Shown here: positions 15,067 through 24,700 of the stretch, one piece after another
How positions within the stretch are numbered: position 1 is the first letter of the stretch
Layout: each line of letters begins with the position of its first letter
Assembly: GCA_964466185.1 (NCBI GenBank)
Contig: CAYXMS010000003.1
Location: 1-64,000 of the forward strand
DNA length: 64,000 nucleotides
DNA from: CAZTYI01 sp964466185
Lineage (GTDB): Bacteria > Chlamydiota > Chlamydiia > Chlamydiales > SM23-39
Reading direction: 5' to 3'
Translations under genes and position numbers: made by a program
The notes under the pieces: generated by a model
Databases searched by the model: none
What the model was told of the DNA's origin: nothing
What the model saw: the letters and a program-made list of their open reading frames with translations, nothing else

Positions 15067-17898
15067 TTAATTTTGAAAATCTTTAATTTTCTTTTGTAAA
15101 TTCAGACTGTGGTTTTGTAAAGTTTCAAATTGGGTTTTCATTTTAGATATAATGGCTTTGGGAGCTTTAGTTAAAAATTCGGGATTTTTAATTTTTTGCT
15201 CCAATTTGACTATTTGCTCGTCGATTTTGGTTTTTTCTTTGATCAAACGGTTTTTTTCTTTTTCAACCATTTCTTGTGAAAGAGGCAAAACTATTTTTAG
15301 CTTGTTTAAAAGAGCAGACGCTCCATGGGGCAGTTTCTTTTCTTGAGTTACAAAAGTAAGACTTTCAGCTTTGGCTAAAGTTTTTATTAAAAGTTCGTTT
15401 TCCTGAATAATTTTTAATTCTTTTTTACTTTTTACATTAAAATAAATTAGAGGTTTTTCCTGCGGGGGGATCTTCATTTCCATACGTATATTGCGAATAG
15501 CACGGACAATGTCTTCCAGATAAGCAAAGATTTTTTCTGTTTTTATAGACATGTCTTTTTTTAAAGCTTTGGGATAGCTGGTAATAATCAGCGCCTGGTT
15601 TTGCAGCGCTGCTAAGGCATCCTGGCTATAATTGTCAAGATGAGAGGAAATCGGAACTGAACCGAAATCTTTTTTTAAAATCTGAAAAATTTCTTCGGTA
15701 ATAAAAGGCGTAATCGGATGCAAAAGCCTTAAAGAATTTAAAAGTATGATCAACAAAAGCTTTTGTTTGTTTTCCTTGATCTCAGCTGTTAGGGCATTGC
15801 CAAATAAAACAGGTTTACAAAGTTCTAAATAATATGAACAGAAATCATTCCAGAAAAAGTCATAAGGTAAAGCAGCGGCTTTGTCAAATTCATAATTTTC
15901 TAGAAAGTGCCTTTCTTTTTGAATAACTTTGTTTAAACGGGAGAGAATCCATTTGTCCTCTAAAGTAAATAGGCCTTTTTTCAAGCCCTGTTTTAAAGAC
16001 GCTTGCGATAGGGAAGCCAAATTGCTTAAAACAAAGCGGGCTCCATTCCAGATTTTATTGGTAAAGTTTTTATACTCATCAAATCTTCTTAAATCTAAGT
16101 CTATCTGGCTGGCATGAGTAACTGTAGAACTCAAGGCGATCCGCATGGCATCTGTTCCATATTTTTCAATAATTTCTAAAGGATCAATAATATTGCCCTT
16201 GGATTTGCTCATTTTTTCCCATTTGGAAAAAATATCTCTTGTCAGCGGTTTGCCCAGATCATATTCTGTTTTTTCTGCTTTTTCAATATAAGTAATCGAG
16301 CCATCTTCATCTTTTTTCCAGTAAGATTTGCCATAAATTAAACCATGCAGAAAAGTTTTTCTAAAGGGGACTTTCTTTAAAGCATATTTGCTCATCAAGA
16401 TCATTCTAGCTACCCAGAAAAATAAAATGTCATGGCCGGTAATCAAAACAGAAACCGGAAAAAATTTTTTTAGCTCAGCGGTTTTTTCAGGCCACCCTAA
16501 AGTAGAAAATGGCCAAAGAGCAGAAGAAAACCAGGTATCCAAAACATCTTCTTCTCTTTTCCAGCCTTGAGGATTTTTTTTGACCTCTTCCGGCTCTTCT
16601 TCAATTGAACAAATCATTTGATCCGGATTTTTAAGATTGTACCAAATAGGAATTCTGTGGCCCCACCAGAGCTGCCTGGAAATACACCAGTCGCGTAGAT
16701 TGTTAATCCAGTGAAAATAAGTATGTTTCCATTGCTCCGGAATGATTTGTATTTCGTTTTGCTCGACTGTCTTTTTTAGCTCGTCTTTGAAAGCAGTCAT
16801 TTTGACAAACCATTGCTTGGAAAGATAAGGCTCAATAATAGCTTTGGATCTATAAGAAATCCCAATCCTTAACTGATAAGGCTCTATTTTTTCTAAAAGA
16901 TTTAAAGCTCGCATCTTTGCTACTGCTTTTTCACGGGCCTTTAGCATTTTTAAACCGGTAAATTCTTTTCCGCCGTTCTCATTGATTGTGCCATCAGGAT
17001 TCATGATATTGATAATTTCTAGACTGTGGCGGGTTCCTATGGCATGATCGTTAAAATCATGGGCGGGGGTGATTTTTAAAGCTCCTGTGCCGAATTCTTT
17101 TTCTACATAACTGTCAGCTATAATTGGAATAGTGCGCTTTGTCAAGGGCAGTTTAATTTCTTGGCCGATAAAATCTTTATATCTGGGATCATCCGGCGCT
17201 ACAGCAACAGCTGTGTCTCCCAGCATAGTCTCAGGACGGGTGGTAGCAATGACAATATATTTTGAATTGTCATGGGCTAAAGGATAGCGGAAATACCAAA
17301 GTGAGCCTGTTTTTTCTTCCCATTCAACTTCGTCATCGGCAATGGCTGTTTGGGTGATAGGATCCCAGTTGACCAGATAATTGCCTCTGTAAATTAGGCC
17401 GTCTTCAAACATTTTCTTGAAAATGGTCTTAACAGCTAAAGAACATTGCTCATCTAAAGTAAACTTCAGATAAGACCAGTCGCAAGAACAGCCCGCTTTT
17501 TCAATCTGTTTTAAAATATTTTTTTCTTTGTCCTCTTTCCATTGCCAAACTCTTTTTAAAAATTCGTCTCTAGTAAAGTCGGCCCTTCTTTTGCCTTCTG
17601 TTTGAATTAAATGTTTTTCAACTACTGTTTGTGTAGATATGCCTGCATGGTCGGTTCCAGGGACCCAAAGGGCATCAAAGCCGTCCATTCTTTTAAAACG
17701 AATTAAAATGTCCTGCAAAGTGCAGCCCATTGCATGGCCCATATGTAAAACGCCAGTAACATTGGGCGGAGGCATAATTATGAAAAAAGGTTTTTTTCTG
17801 GATCTGACAGCAGCTTGAAAAAGGTTTTTTTCTTTCCAGAATTTGTACCATTTGGCTTCGACTTCTTGGGGGTTGTAATGAGGTGAAAGATCTGCCAT
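15067..17898 (-). CDS. valS: valyl-tRNA synthetase
   Basis: 943 residues, class I synthetase charging tRNA-Val. The HIGH-type motif is PPNVTGVLHMGHAMG and the KMSKS loop is KMSKSKGNIIDP. The editing domain contains TTRPETMLGDTAVAV. The Val-RS C-terminal coiled coil is present (EKEKNRLIKEKTKIDEQI onward). The length is typical of bacteria. It sits upstream of pknD in the same order relative to one another as in Chlamydia. A 270-base gap between the two holds one of the dispersed hairpins. Confidence 0.97.
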   Translation of the reverse strand: MADLSPHYNPQEVEAKWYKFWKEKNLFQAAVRSRKKPFFIIMPPPNVTGVLHMGHAMGCTLQDILIRFKRMDGFDALWVPGTDHAGISTQTVVEKHLIQTEGKRRADFTRDEFLKRVWQWKEDKEKNILKQIEKAGCSCDWSYLKFTLDEQCSLAVKTIFKKMFEDGLIYRGNYLVNWDPITQTAIADDEVEWEEKTGSLWYFRYPLAHDNSKYIVIATTRPETMLGDTAVAVAPDDPRYKDFIGQEIKLPLTKRTIPIIADSYVEKEFGTGALKITPAHDFNDHAIGTRHSLEIINIMNPDGTINENGGKEFTGLKMLKAREKAVAKMRALNLLEKIEPYQLRIGISYRSKAIIEPYLSKQWFVKMTAFKDELKKTVEQNEIQIIPEQWKHTYFHWINNLRDWCISRQLWWGHRIPIWYNLKNPDQMICSIEEEPEEVKKNPQGWKREEDVLDTWFSSALWPFSTLGWPEKTAELKKFFPVSVLITGHDILFFWVARMILMSKYALKKVPFRKTFLHGLIYGKSYWKKDEDGSITYIEKAEKTEYDLGKPLTRDIFSKWEKMSKSKGNIIDPLEIIEKYGTDAMRIALSSTVTHASQIDLDLRRFDEYKNFTNKIWNGARFVLSNLASLSQASLKQGLKKGLFTLEDKWILSRLNKVIQKERHFLENYEFDKAAALPYDFFWNDFCSYYLELCKPVLFGNALTAEIKENKQKLLLIILLNSLRLLHPITPFITEEIFQILKKDFGSVPISSHLDNYSQDALAALQNQALIITSYPKALKKDMSIKTEKIFAYLEDIVRAIRNIRMEMKIPPQEKPLIYFNVKSKKELKIIQENELLIKTLAKAESLTFVTQEKKLPHGASALLNKLKIVLPLSQEMVEKEKNRLIKEKTKIDEQIVKLEQKIKNPEFLTKAPKAIISKMKTQFETLQNHSLNLQKKIKDFQN

Positions 17899-18130
17899 AA
17901 AATTCTTGTCGGTTAATTAATTAAAAATGTTTGGATATTTCAGCTTTTAGTCTAAGAGTTTGTTTTACTTAAAATATTATGCAATCAGCCTATTAAAAAT
18001 AAATGAATAAGCTGAAAATATAAGGAAAATTTTAAATCAAAATTTTAAATTGTTTGTTTGAACCAACGTGACAATCTCTAAAATCTTTTTTTTATTCTAT
18101 GCTTTTTAGTATGAACAAATGACATGACGC

Positions 18131-18161
18131 AATCCCCTTGCTTTAGGCATGGGGAGGGTCA
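18131..18161 (+). repeat. dispersed hairpin, IS200/IS605 right-end-like (copy 1)
   Basis: CCCCTTGC (18134-18141), loop TTTAG, GCATGGGG (18147-18154), followed by AGGGTCA. The stem has one mismatch. In the forward frame the block reads QSPCFRHGEG, like the tail of a TnpB protein. The same 'stem-CTTTAG-stem-GGNTCA/TTGAC' pattern recurs at 21086, 37886, 45681 and 58975. Confidence 0.5.
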
Positions 18162-18168
18162 GATATGA

Positions 18169-21051
18169 TCATTGTAAATAATAGTTTAAAGCATCTGAGT
18201 GAGACTGAGTTAGCGTATAATAGATTTTTAAAAATTTTTTCAGCTTCTGTTTCTCATAAGGCAGAAGTTTTTTAGGCCAATCTTTTTGGGGCTTTAAAAT
18301 AAATTGGCCGAATAATGCTCCAATAGAGGGATACGAAGTGTCTAAAGCAGAATTAAAGTGCATTTTAGCAACTTCTAATTCTCCTTGGAGCATTAAAAAA
18401 ATGCCATAAGGAATAAAAAGTGAATTTCTATCATCAGCCCTTTCTTCTTCTGTAAAATTCTTAAAAAGAATTTCTGCTTGCTTTAGTTGCTTTTTTAAAA
18501 GATGGGCCCAAATTTGATAGCTGATAAGCAGATTTTTTAGGTTTTTTTTCTTTTTTAGTTCTTTTTCATTTTGACCAGACAAGGATTTTAACTTTTTCAG
18601 TTCGATGGTTTTTAAAATAGCATTGATCAGATCCGGCCTATTATTCTCAAGAGCATTATTCAAGAGAAAAAGTTGGCAGGATAAATTAATTTCACCGGTT
18701 TCTTTGGTCTTTAAATCTGAAATTGGTAGAAATTGTATAGATGAAGTTTTTTTAAAGCTGTCTTTTAAAATATTAAGCGTTTTTTTGATCTGATAAAAAT
18801 TATGATCAAAACAGCTTGAAAAATAGTTGGTATTGGAGTCCTGTTTGTAATTAGATTTATTTTTTAAAAAATATGCTTGGATTTCTTGAAAAGCGGACAT
18901 TTCAAGAAGAGCCAATAAAATATTATGAATGTCTAAAAGATTAGTTTTGTTTTTAGTGTTTAAAGTTTGCAAGTATTCTAAAAGCAGATTTTTTTTGTTT
19001 AGATATACTGCCAGTTTGATCAAAAGATTGTTTTTAGTTGTTAAAAAAAACGGTACCTGAGGTAGGTTTTTTTCTAAATTTTGAGTTAAAAATTCTGTGT
19101 CCGGTAGTTTGTTTTTTTCAGGAAAAAGCAGTAAAAAAATCAGCATTAGTCTTAAATGAGCTTCTTTTTGAGCAAAAGAACTCTCGTGCAGCCGCATTAG
19201 CAAATGTTTTTTTAATATATAAAGCAATGGATGCTTTTTGAATTTGCGTAAAGCCAGTTCCAAACATTTGGATTCTTCTTCATCTTCTTTTAAAGTAGCA
19301 TAGACAATAGATTTGCCTAGATATTCTAAAGGGGCTCCCGCACTTTTTTTTAATTTTTCAAATTCTAAAAGAGCCTGTTCAAAAAGTTCGCTGTCAGCTT
19401 CTTGTTTAGCTTTTTCTAAAATTGTAATGCCTGCCCTGAAAAGAGCTTCTCTTTCTTCTGCCCTTCCAGGAAAAGAAGAAGCTATGCGTTTATATTCTAA
19501 ATAAGCACTTGAGACATCTTTTTTTGCTAAAAAAGCATCCGGTAGTGCAAGACAACTGATCTGTAAGTTATTCGAAGCTGCAAAAAGCTTGAAATTGGAA
19601 ATTAAAAAAGAGTTGTCTTTGGAAAAAAGACCTAAATAAGAACCAAAAATAGGAATGTAGCTAATATAAGAAAGAATGAGTTTCCCATTTAAATAACAGC
19701 GGATGGTATTTTCCGATTTTTCAATTTCTACTTGATGCCAAACTTCTTTTTTGATTTCAATATTTTGATTTTTTAAAACTAAAACCGATTTATGAGAAAG
19801 CTCCACAGAGCCTTTTTTTTTGGGATTAAAATAAATTAAAAAACCTTCGTCGATCAGATATTTGCCCTTATTTTCAGGAATCGAAAACAAAATACCCATG
19901 CCTGAGCTGTTTTTTTTAAAAAGAAATTCAAAAGAAATTTTAAAACTGCCGGAAAGAGTGGTTTTAGATAGCCAAACTGAAGCCCAGTCAGAGCTTTTTA
20001 TAGTTTGAGGAAGATATAAGTTTTCTTGGAAAATAAAAGCATTAGGATCCTTTAGATCTAAAATGTCTTGAAGCAGCCATTCAGGTCTTCCTTCAATATA
20101 ATTTTTAATATCGGCAATCAGTTCTAAAACAGTCTGATAACGGTTCTTTTTTTCAAAAGCCAGACATTTTTTAACCATCTTGGCAAGAACTAAAGGAATG
20201 TCTCTATACGGAGCGGCTAGAGCAGGATTCGGTATTTTTTCCAGCCTAGCCTGCTTACGGAAAGATTCAACGGATTTTCTTTTGAAAGGCGAGCGTAGCG
20301 TCAAAATGTGATATAAAATAACGCCTAAAGCATAAACATCAGATAAAATCGAGGCCTTTTCCCCCAGCACACATTCAGGCGCTAAATAAGTAATAGTACC
20401 TGCTACTTTGCCTGGATGGGTCAGATCAGAATTTTGAAAATAAGAAGTTTTTGTATGTTCTATCGGATTGGTTGGTTTGTTTTTTTTTGCTTTTCCAATC
20501 TCTTGAACTTTAATCTGGGCAGAAGTACTGTTTTTTATATTTGGAATATTATCTTTTAAATAATTGGCAATTCCCCAGTCTAAAATTAAAACCTCACCAT
20601 ATTTTCCGACTAAAATATTGGATGGTTTTAAATCACGATGGATAATTTGTTTGGAATGTACAAAGGCAATAGCTTCGCAAACAGCTAAAAAAATACGAAT
20701 TAAATTGGGAATGGAACCTTCAGTTCCTACTCGTTCAATAGCTTCTACTAAAATCTCTTTGAGGGTTTTGCTTTCTACATAAGGCATAGTATAGTAAACG
20801 CTGTTTTTATCTTCATGAATAGAATAAATGGGAATAACAGCAGGGTGCGTCAGCTGCGATGCAATTTTAGCCTCTTTTAAAAAACGCTTGCGCATCACCG
20901 GTTTGCTTGCAAGATCCGAGCGGATCTTTTTTAATGCTACTGTTCTACAGCAAACAGAATCATAGGCTAAAAAAATTTCGCCCATGCCACCAGTTGCAAT
21001 TTGGTCTAAAATTTGATATCTGCCTATTTTATTTTGTTTGTTTTTTGTCAC
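18169..21051 (-). CDS. pknD: Ser/Thr protein kinase, PknD-type
   Basis: 960 residues. The N-terminal kinase domain (about 10-320) has the glycine loop IATGGMGEIFLAYD, the Lys in RTVALKKI, catalytic IIHRDLKPSN and the activation start LILDWGIANYL, where DFG is replaced by DWG as in chlamydial PknD. A concanavalin/DUF1080-like domain spans about 340-490 (SDWASVWLSKTTLSG, WHQVEIEKSENTIRCYLNG). The rest is helical, TPR-like repeat material up to the C-terminus. Homologues phosphorylate on Ser/Thr and, in Chlamydia, Tyr; the protein is thought to be membrane-associated, but I see no obvious membrane helix. It is the downstream neighbour of valS as in Chlamydia. Confidence 0.93.
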   Translation of the reverse strand: MTKNKQNKIGRYQILDQIATGGMGEIFLAYDSVCCRTVALKKIRSDLASKPVMRKRFLKEAKIASQLTHPAVIPIYSIHEDKNSVYYTMPYVESKTLKEILVEAIERVGTEGSIPNLIRIFLAVCEAIAFVHSKQIIHRDLKPSNILVGKYGEVLILDWGIANYLKDNIPNIKNSTSAQIKVQEIGKAKKNKPTNPIEHTKTSYFQNSDLTHPGKVAGTITYLAPECVLGEKASILSDVYALGVILYHILTLRSPFKRKSVESFRKQARLEKIPNPALAAPYRDIPLVLAKMVKKCLAFEKKNRYQTVLELIADIKNYIEGRPEWLLQDILDLKDPNAFIFQENLYLPQTIKSSDWASVWLSKTTLSGSFKISFEFLFKKNSSGMGILFSIPENKGKYLIDEGFLIYFNPKKKGSVELSHKSVLVLKNQNIEIKKEVWHQVEIEKSENTIRCYLNGKLILSYISYIPIFGSYLGLFSKDNSFLISNFKLFAASNNLQISCLALPDAFLAKKDVSSAYLEYKRIASSFPGRAEEREALFRAGITILEKAKQEADSELFEQALLEFEKLKKSAGAPLEYLGKSIVYATLKEDEEESKCLELALRKFKKHPLLYILKKHLLMRLHESSFAQKEAHLRLMLIFLLLFPEKNKLPDTEFLTQNLEKNLPQVPFFLTTKNNLLIKLAVYLNKKNLLLEYLQTLNTKNKTNLLDIHNILLALLEMSAFQEIQAYFLKNKSNYKQDSNTNYFSSCFDHNFYQIKKTLNILKDSFKKTSSIQFLPISDLKTKETGEINLSCQLFLLNNALENNRPDLINAILKTIELKKLKSLSGQNEKELKKKKNLKNLLISYQIWAHLLKKQLKQAEILFKNFTEEERADDRNSLFIPYGIFLMLQGELEVAKMHFNSALDTSYPSIGALFGQFILKPQKDWPKKLLPYEKQKLKKFLKIYYTLTQSHSDALNYYLQ

Positions 21052-21085
21052 TTTTTAAACCAAAGTTTATCAGTTTATTGGTAAG

Positions 21086-21117
21086 CTCCCCCTTCCTTTA
21101 ATAAAAGGTGATTGACC
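21086..21117 (+). repeat. dispersed hairpin, IS200/IS605 right-end-like (copy 2, degenerate)
   Basis: CTCCCCCTTCCTTTA followed by ATAAAAGGTGATTGAC. The ending GGTGATTGAC is identical to the ending of the minus-strand copy at 45681. The stem is eroded to CCTT/AAGG. With copy 1 it flanks pknD in the same orientation. The rest of the 21052-21335 gap is AT-rich leader with nothing else seen. Confidence 0.4.
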
Positions 21118-21335
21118 AGATAAGCTTATAATTTTCCTTTTTAGCGTTTTATCTGAAAAAAATCAGCATTATTTTTGTTATTTAGTTAAAAACTTTAAGC
21201 TTTTTTTAAAAAAGGCTCAAAAAGTAAAAAGTTTTTTTAAAAATAAAAAAAATAGAGTTTTTGAACAGTAGATTTTTTTTAATTTAATAAAAAAATAATT
21301 TTAATGCTAATAAATACAGCAATAAGACAAAGGAA

Positions 21336-21737
21336 TTATTCTTCATCTTCTACATCGTCTTCCAGATCATTGTCATCATCATTTTCGTCATCTGTTTTTT
21401 TTATGAACAGCTTGGGCTTTTGAGAGCTTGTTTTTTTGCCTGGGAAAAATTCTTTAAAAAAGATGTAAATACCACCAAGGGTAACAAAAACCGGCAGTAA
21501 AATATCTGGTTTGAATTGGAATTTGAAGGTGATATAAAGGCCAAAAAAAATAAAAAGCGCCAGGAAAGTCTCAAAAAATTCACCTAAAAGATAATGTTTT
21601 AAAGCTACTGGCAGGCCTAAAACTAAAATTAAAGCAGGCCACCAGATTTTGTAATGGGTTAAAATAGCAACGCCAATAGCAAAAAGTATAAAAGCAAGAA
21701 TGTGGGCTAATTTCTTGCCCATCAGAGGACGGGCCAT
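21336..21737 (-). CDS. small membrane protein with a highly acidic tail
   Basis: 133 residues. Four membrane helices cover about residues 8-95, including AHILAFILFAIGVAILTHY and LLPVFVTLGGIYIFF. The last 30 residues are a charged cytoplasmic tail, basic then almost purely Asp/Glu (DDENDDDNDLEDDVEDEE). I do not recognise a named family; the helix pattern recalls LiaF/DUF5668-type bacterial membrane domains. It lies 18 bases upstream of the uvrA stop on the same strand, so it may be co-transcribed with uvrA. Confidence 0.65.
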   Translation of the reverse strand: MARPLMGKKLAHILAFILFAIGVAILTHYKIWWPALILVLGLPVALKHYLLGEFFETFLALFIFFGLYITFKFQFKPDILLPVFVTLGGIYIFFKEFFPGKKTSSQKPKLFIKKTDDENDDDNDLEDDVEDEE

Positions 21738-21755
21738 AAAAAACTCCTTTTTTTT

Positions 21756-24700
21756 TTACAATAAAGATATGAACTTTTTTCGTAAATATATTGCTGTATA
21801 AGAATTTTTATTTTCTATAATTTTTTCAGGAGTTCCAAAACAAATGACTTTTCCGCCTTCTTCTGCAGCTTCCGGACCCATATCTATAATATAATCGGCA
21901 AAAGCCATCAGATCCAGATTATGTTCAATAATAATAACTGTATGGCCATTGTCAGTCAGTCTTCTGAAAATAGGCAAAAGTTTGTTTATATCCTGCATAT
22001 GTAAGCCAATAGTCGGTTCATCAAAAAGATACAAGATTTTACCGCGGCTTTTTTTCATAAGTTGAAAAGCCAGTTTAAGCCTTTGGCTTTCTCCTCCCGA
22101 TAAAGTTGTTAGATCCTGTTTGAGCTTTAAATAGCCAAGACCTACTTCCTGGAGAATTTTTAAACGCTCTAAAATATTAGGAAATGCCGATAGAAAATCG
22201 GCTGCTTCTTCGATTGTCATTGCCAGAATTTTACCTAGGTGTTTGTGCTTGTATTTAATTTCTAGACTTGATCTTTTTAGCTTGTATCCTAAACAGACCG
22301 AGCATTTGGTTTCAACAGGGGGAAGAAATTGCAAATCGATTTTTTTGATGCCTAGCCCCCAGCAGGTGCGGCACATACCGCTGATGTGGTTAGAGCTGAA
22401 ATGGCGAGGCTTTAGACCGCGGGCTTTAGCTATGGGGAGCTTTGCAAAAAAGGCCCTTAGAAGAGGGGTTATTTCGCTGTAAGTGGCAATGTCCGAGCGG
22501 ACAGATCCCCCGATAAAATACTGGTCTATAGCTACAATTTTAGAAATTTTTTCCAGGTTTTTTATTTCCGCATAGGGCAGTTTAATCTGCGTCTGTTTTT
22601 GTTTAAGTGCCTGTATTGCACCTTTTTGCAGGATTTCGCTGATCAAAGAAGACTTGCCGGAGCCGGATAGACCGGTTACAACAGTAATTAAGGACTTGGG
22701 AATTTTCGTAGATATGTGTTTTAAGTTGTGTAAAGAGGCGTTTTTAATCTCAATAAAAGCTGAGGCTGCGGAGGGGATTTTTTTGCGCTGGAAAATAAAA
22801 TTATTATTTTGGTTTTTGGACCCTTTTAGCAGGTTTTTGCAATTTTTTTTAGCCTGTTCAGTAGCTGTAGGATTGCTTTTAAAAATTAATTTTTTTTGAG
22901 ACAAGTACCTGCCTGTCAAAGAAGCAGGATTGTTTAAAATTTCAGTATAATTTCCGGAGGCTGTAATTTTTCCGCCTTTTTCTCCAGCACCAGGCCCGAA
23001 ATCGTAAATTAAATCAGCTTCTTTGATAATTTGCGGTTCATGTTCGATCAGGATTAAAGTATTTTGCTGTTTTTTCAATTTTTTGAGGGCTTGCATTAAA
23101 AGATCGCTATGGTAAGGATGCAGGCCAATGGTTGGTTCGTCCAGAATGTAAAGACAGGAAGTTAATTTAGAAGCTAAGTGCTTGGCTAAATAAATTCTTT
23201 CTTTTTCACCGCCTGATAAAGTCGGCAGTTTTCTGTGTAAAGATAAATAGCCCAAGCCAATATCCAAAAGAAACTCTAGCTGTTTTAGAATTTGTTCTTT
23301 GATTGGTTTTAGGAATTCTTTTGTAACTTGTAGCTTGTGGATAATTTGAAAAAGATTTTTTAGTGAAGTTTCAGTGAGTTCCGCAATAGAATAGCTTTTT
23401 TTAAGTTTAAAAATGCTTAATTTGGCATTTAAAGCCAGCGGATTTAAACGGCGTCCCCAGCAGTGGGGACAGGTTCGGGTATGCATAAGATTAGTTAAAA
23501 TAGATCGAATGCGATGATGCGAATGCTTGGCAGCAAATGCCAGGATTTCTTCTAAGCCACGGAATCTGAATTTGATATTTTTTTTCTTCAGCAGTTTGTT
23601 CAGGGAAATAAAGTCTAACCCGCCTTTTAAAAGAGGCGCAATTTTATCTTTTTGCTTGCTAATCGCTGTTTTAGCTTCCAGACCATTTTTTTGTAGGAAA
23701 ATTTTAAAAATTTCTGAAAATTTCTGCCCAATATAATAGGGGGTTATCTGGTAAAAAATCTGAGATGGACTTAGTTTGGCAAATTTAGTTATAAAATCAA
23801 TGCCGAAAATTTTTCCCAGTCCCTGACATTCCAGGCACATGCCTTCTTCTGCGTTAAAAGAAAATGTCTTGGCAGTTAGGGCCGGATAGGACAATCCGCT
23901 GAGAGTAGCAAAAGAAAGGTCAAAAAAAAGGTCTTTGTTTTCTAGGGCTATAGTCATTTTGTTTTTGCCGATTTCTGCAGCCAGGGCTAATGCTTCCAAT
24001 AGCCGCTTGGAAAAGCTTTTTTGTACAATCAAACGGTCTATAACAAGAAAAATTTCGTTTTTTAAATCTTTATTAAAAGGTATGTTTTCGTCGCAGGTAA
24101 AATATTTTCCATTTAGTCTGATTCTGATAAAACCAAGTTTAGAAATTCTCTCTAAAAACATTTCAAAACTTTCCTGCTGAAAAGAAAAAATCGGTGTTAG
24201 AATTTGAATTTTTTTATCCGGATAATTTTTAAAAAGATGCTCTGCTACTTTTTCTTTGGTAATAGAGACAATCTTTTCGCCGGTTTCGGGAGAAAAAGCC
24301 TCTGCTAAATGAGCAAATAAAAGACGCAGGTGATCATAGATTTCCGTCATTGTACCAATAGTAGAGCGGGGATTTAAAGAACTTCTTTTTTGCTCAAGAG
24401 CTAAGGTGGCCGGTAGGTTTTCCAAGTTTTTAATTTTGGGCTTGGCAGGCATTTTCATCATGCCTCTAATGTAAAGAGGCTGGGCTTCAATATAGCGCCT
24501 TTGCGCTTCTGCATAGATAGTATCAAAGGCTAAAGTGGTTTTACCTGAGCCGGAAGGGCCGGAAAAAACGGTGATTTTATTTAAGGGGATTTTAAGATTT
24601 AGATTTTTTAAATTAAATTGGGAGGCCTGGCTAATTGTTAAAAATTGCTTTTTAGAAAAATTTTCCTTCAGTTGCTTCTGTTTTTCTTGGCTTCTGTTTT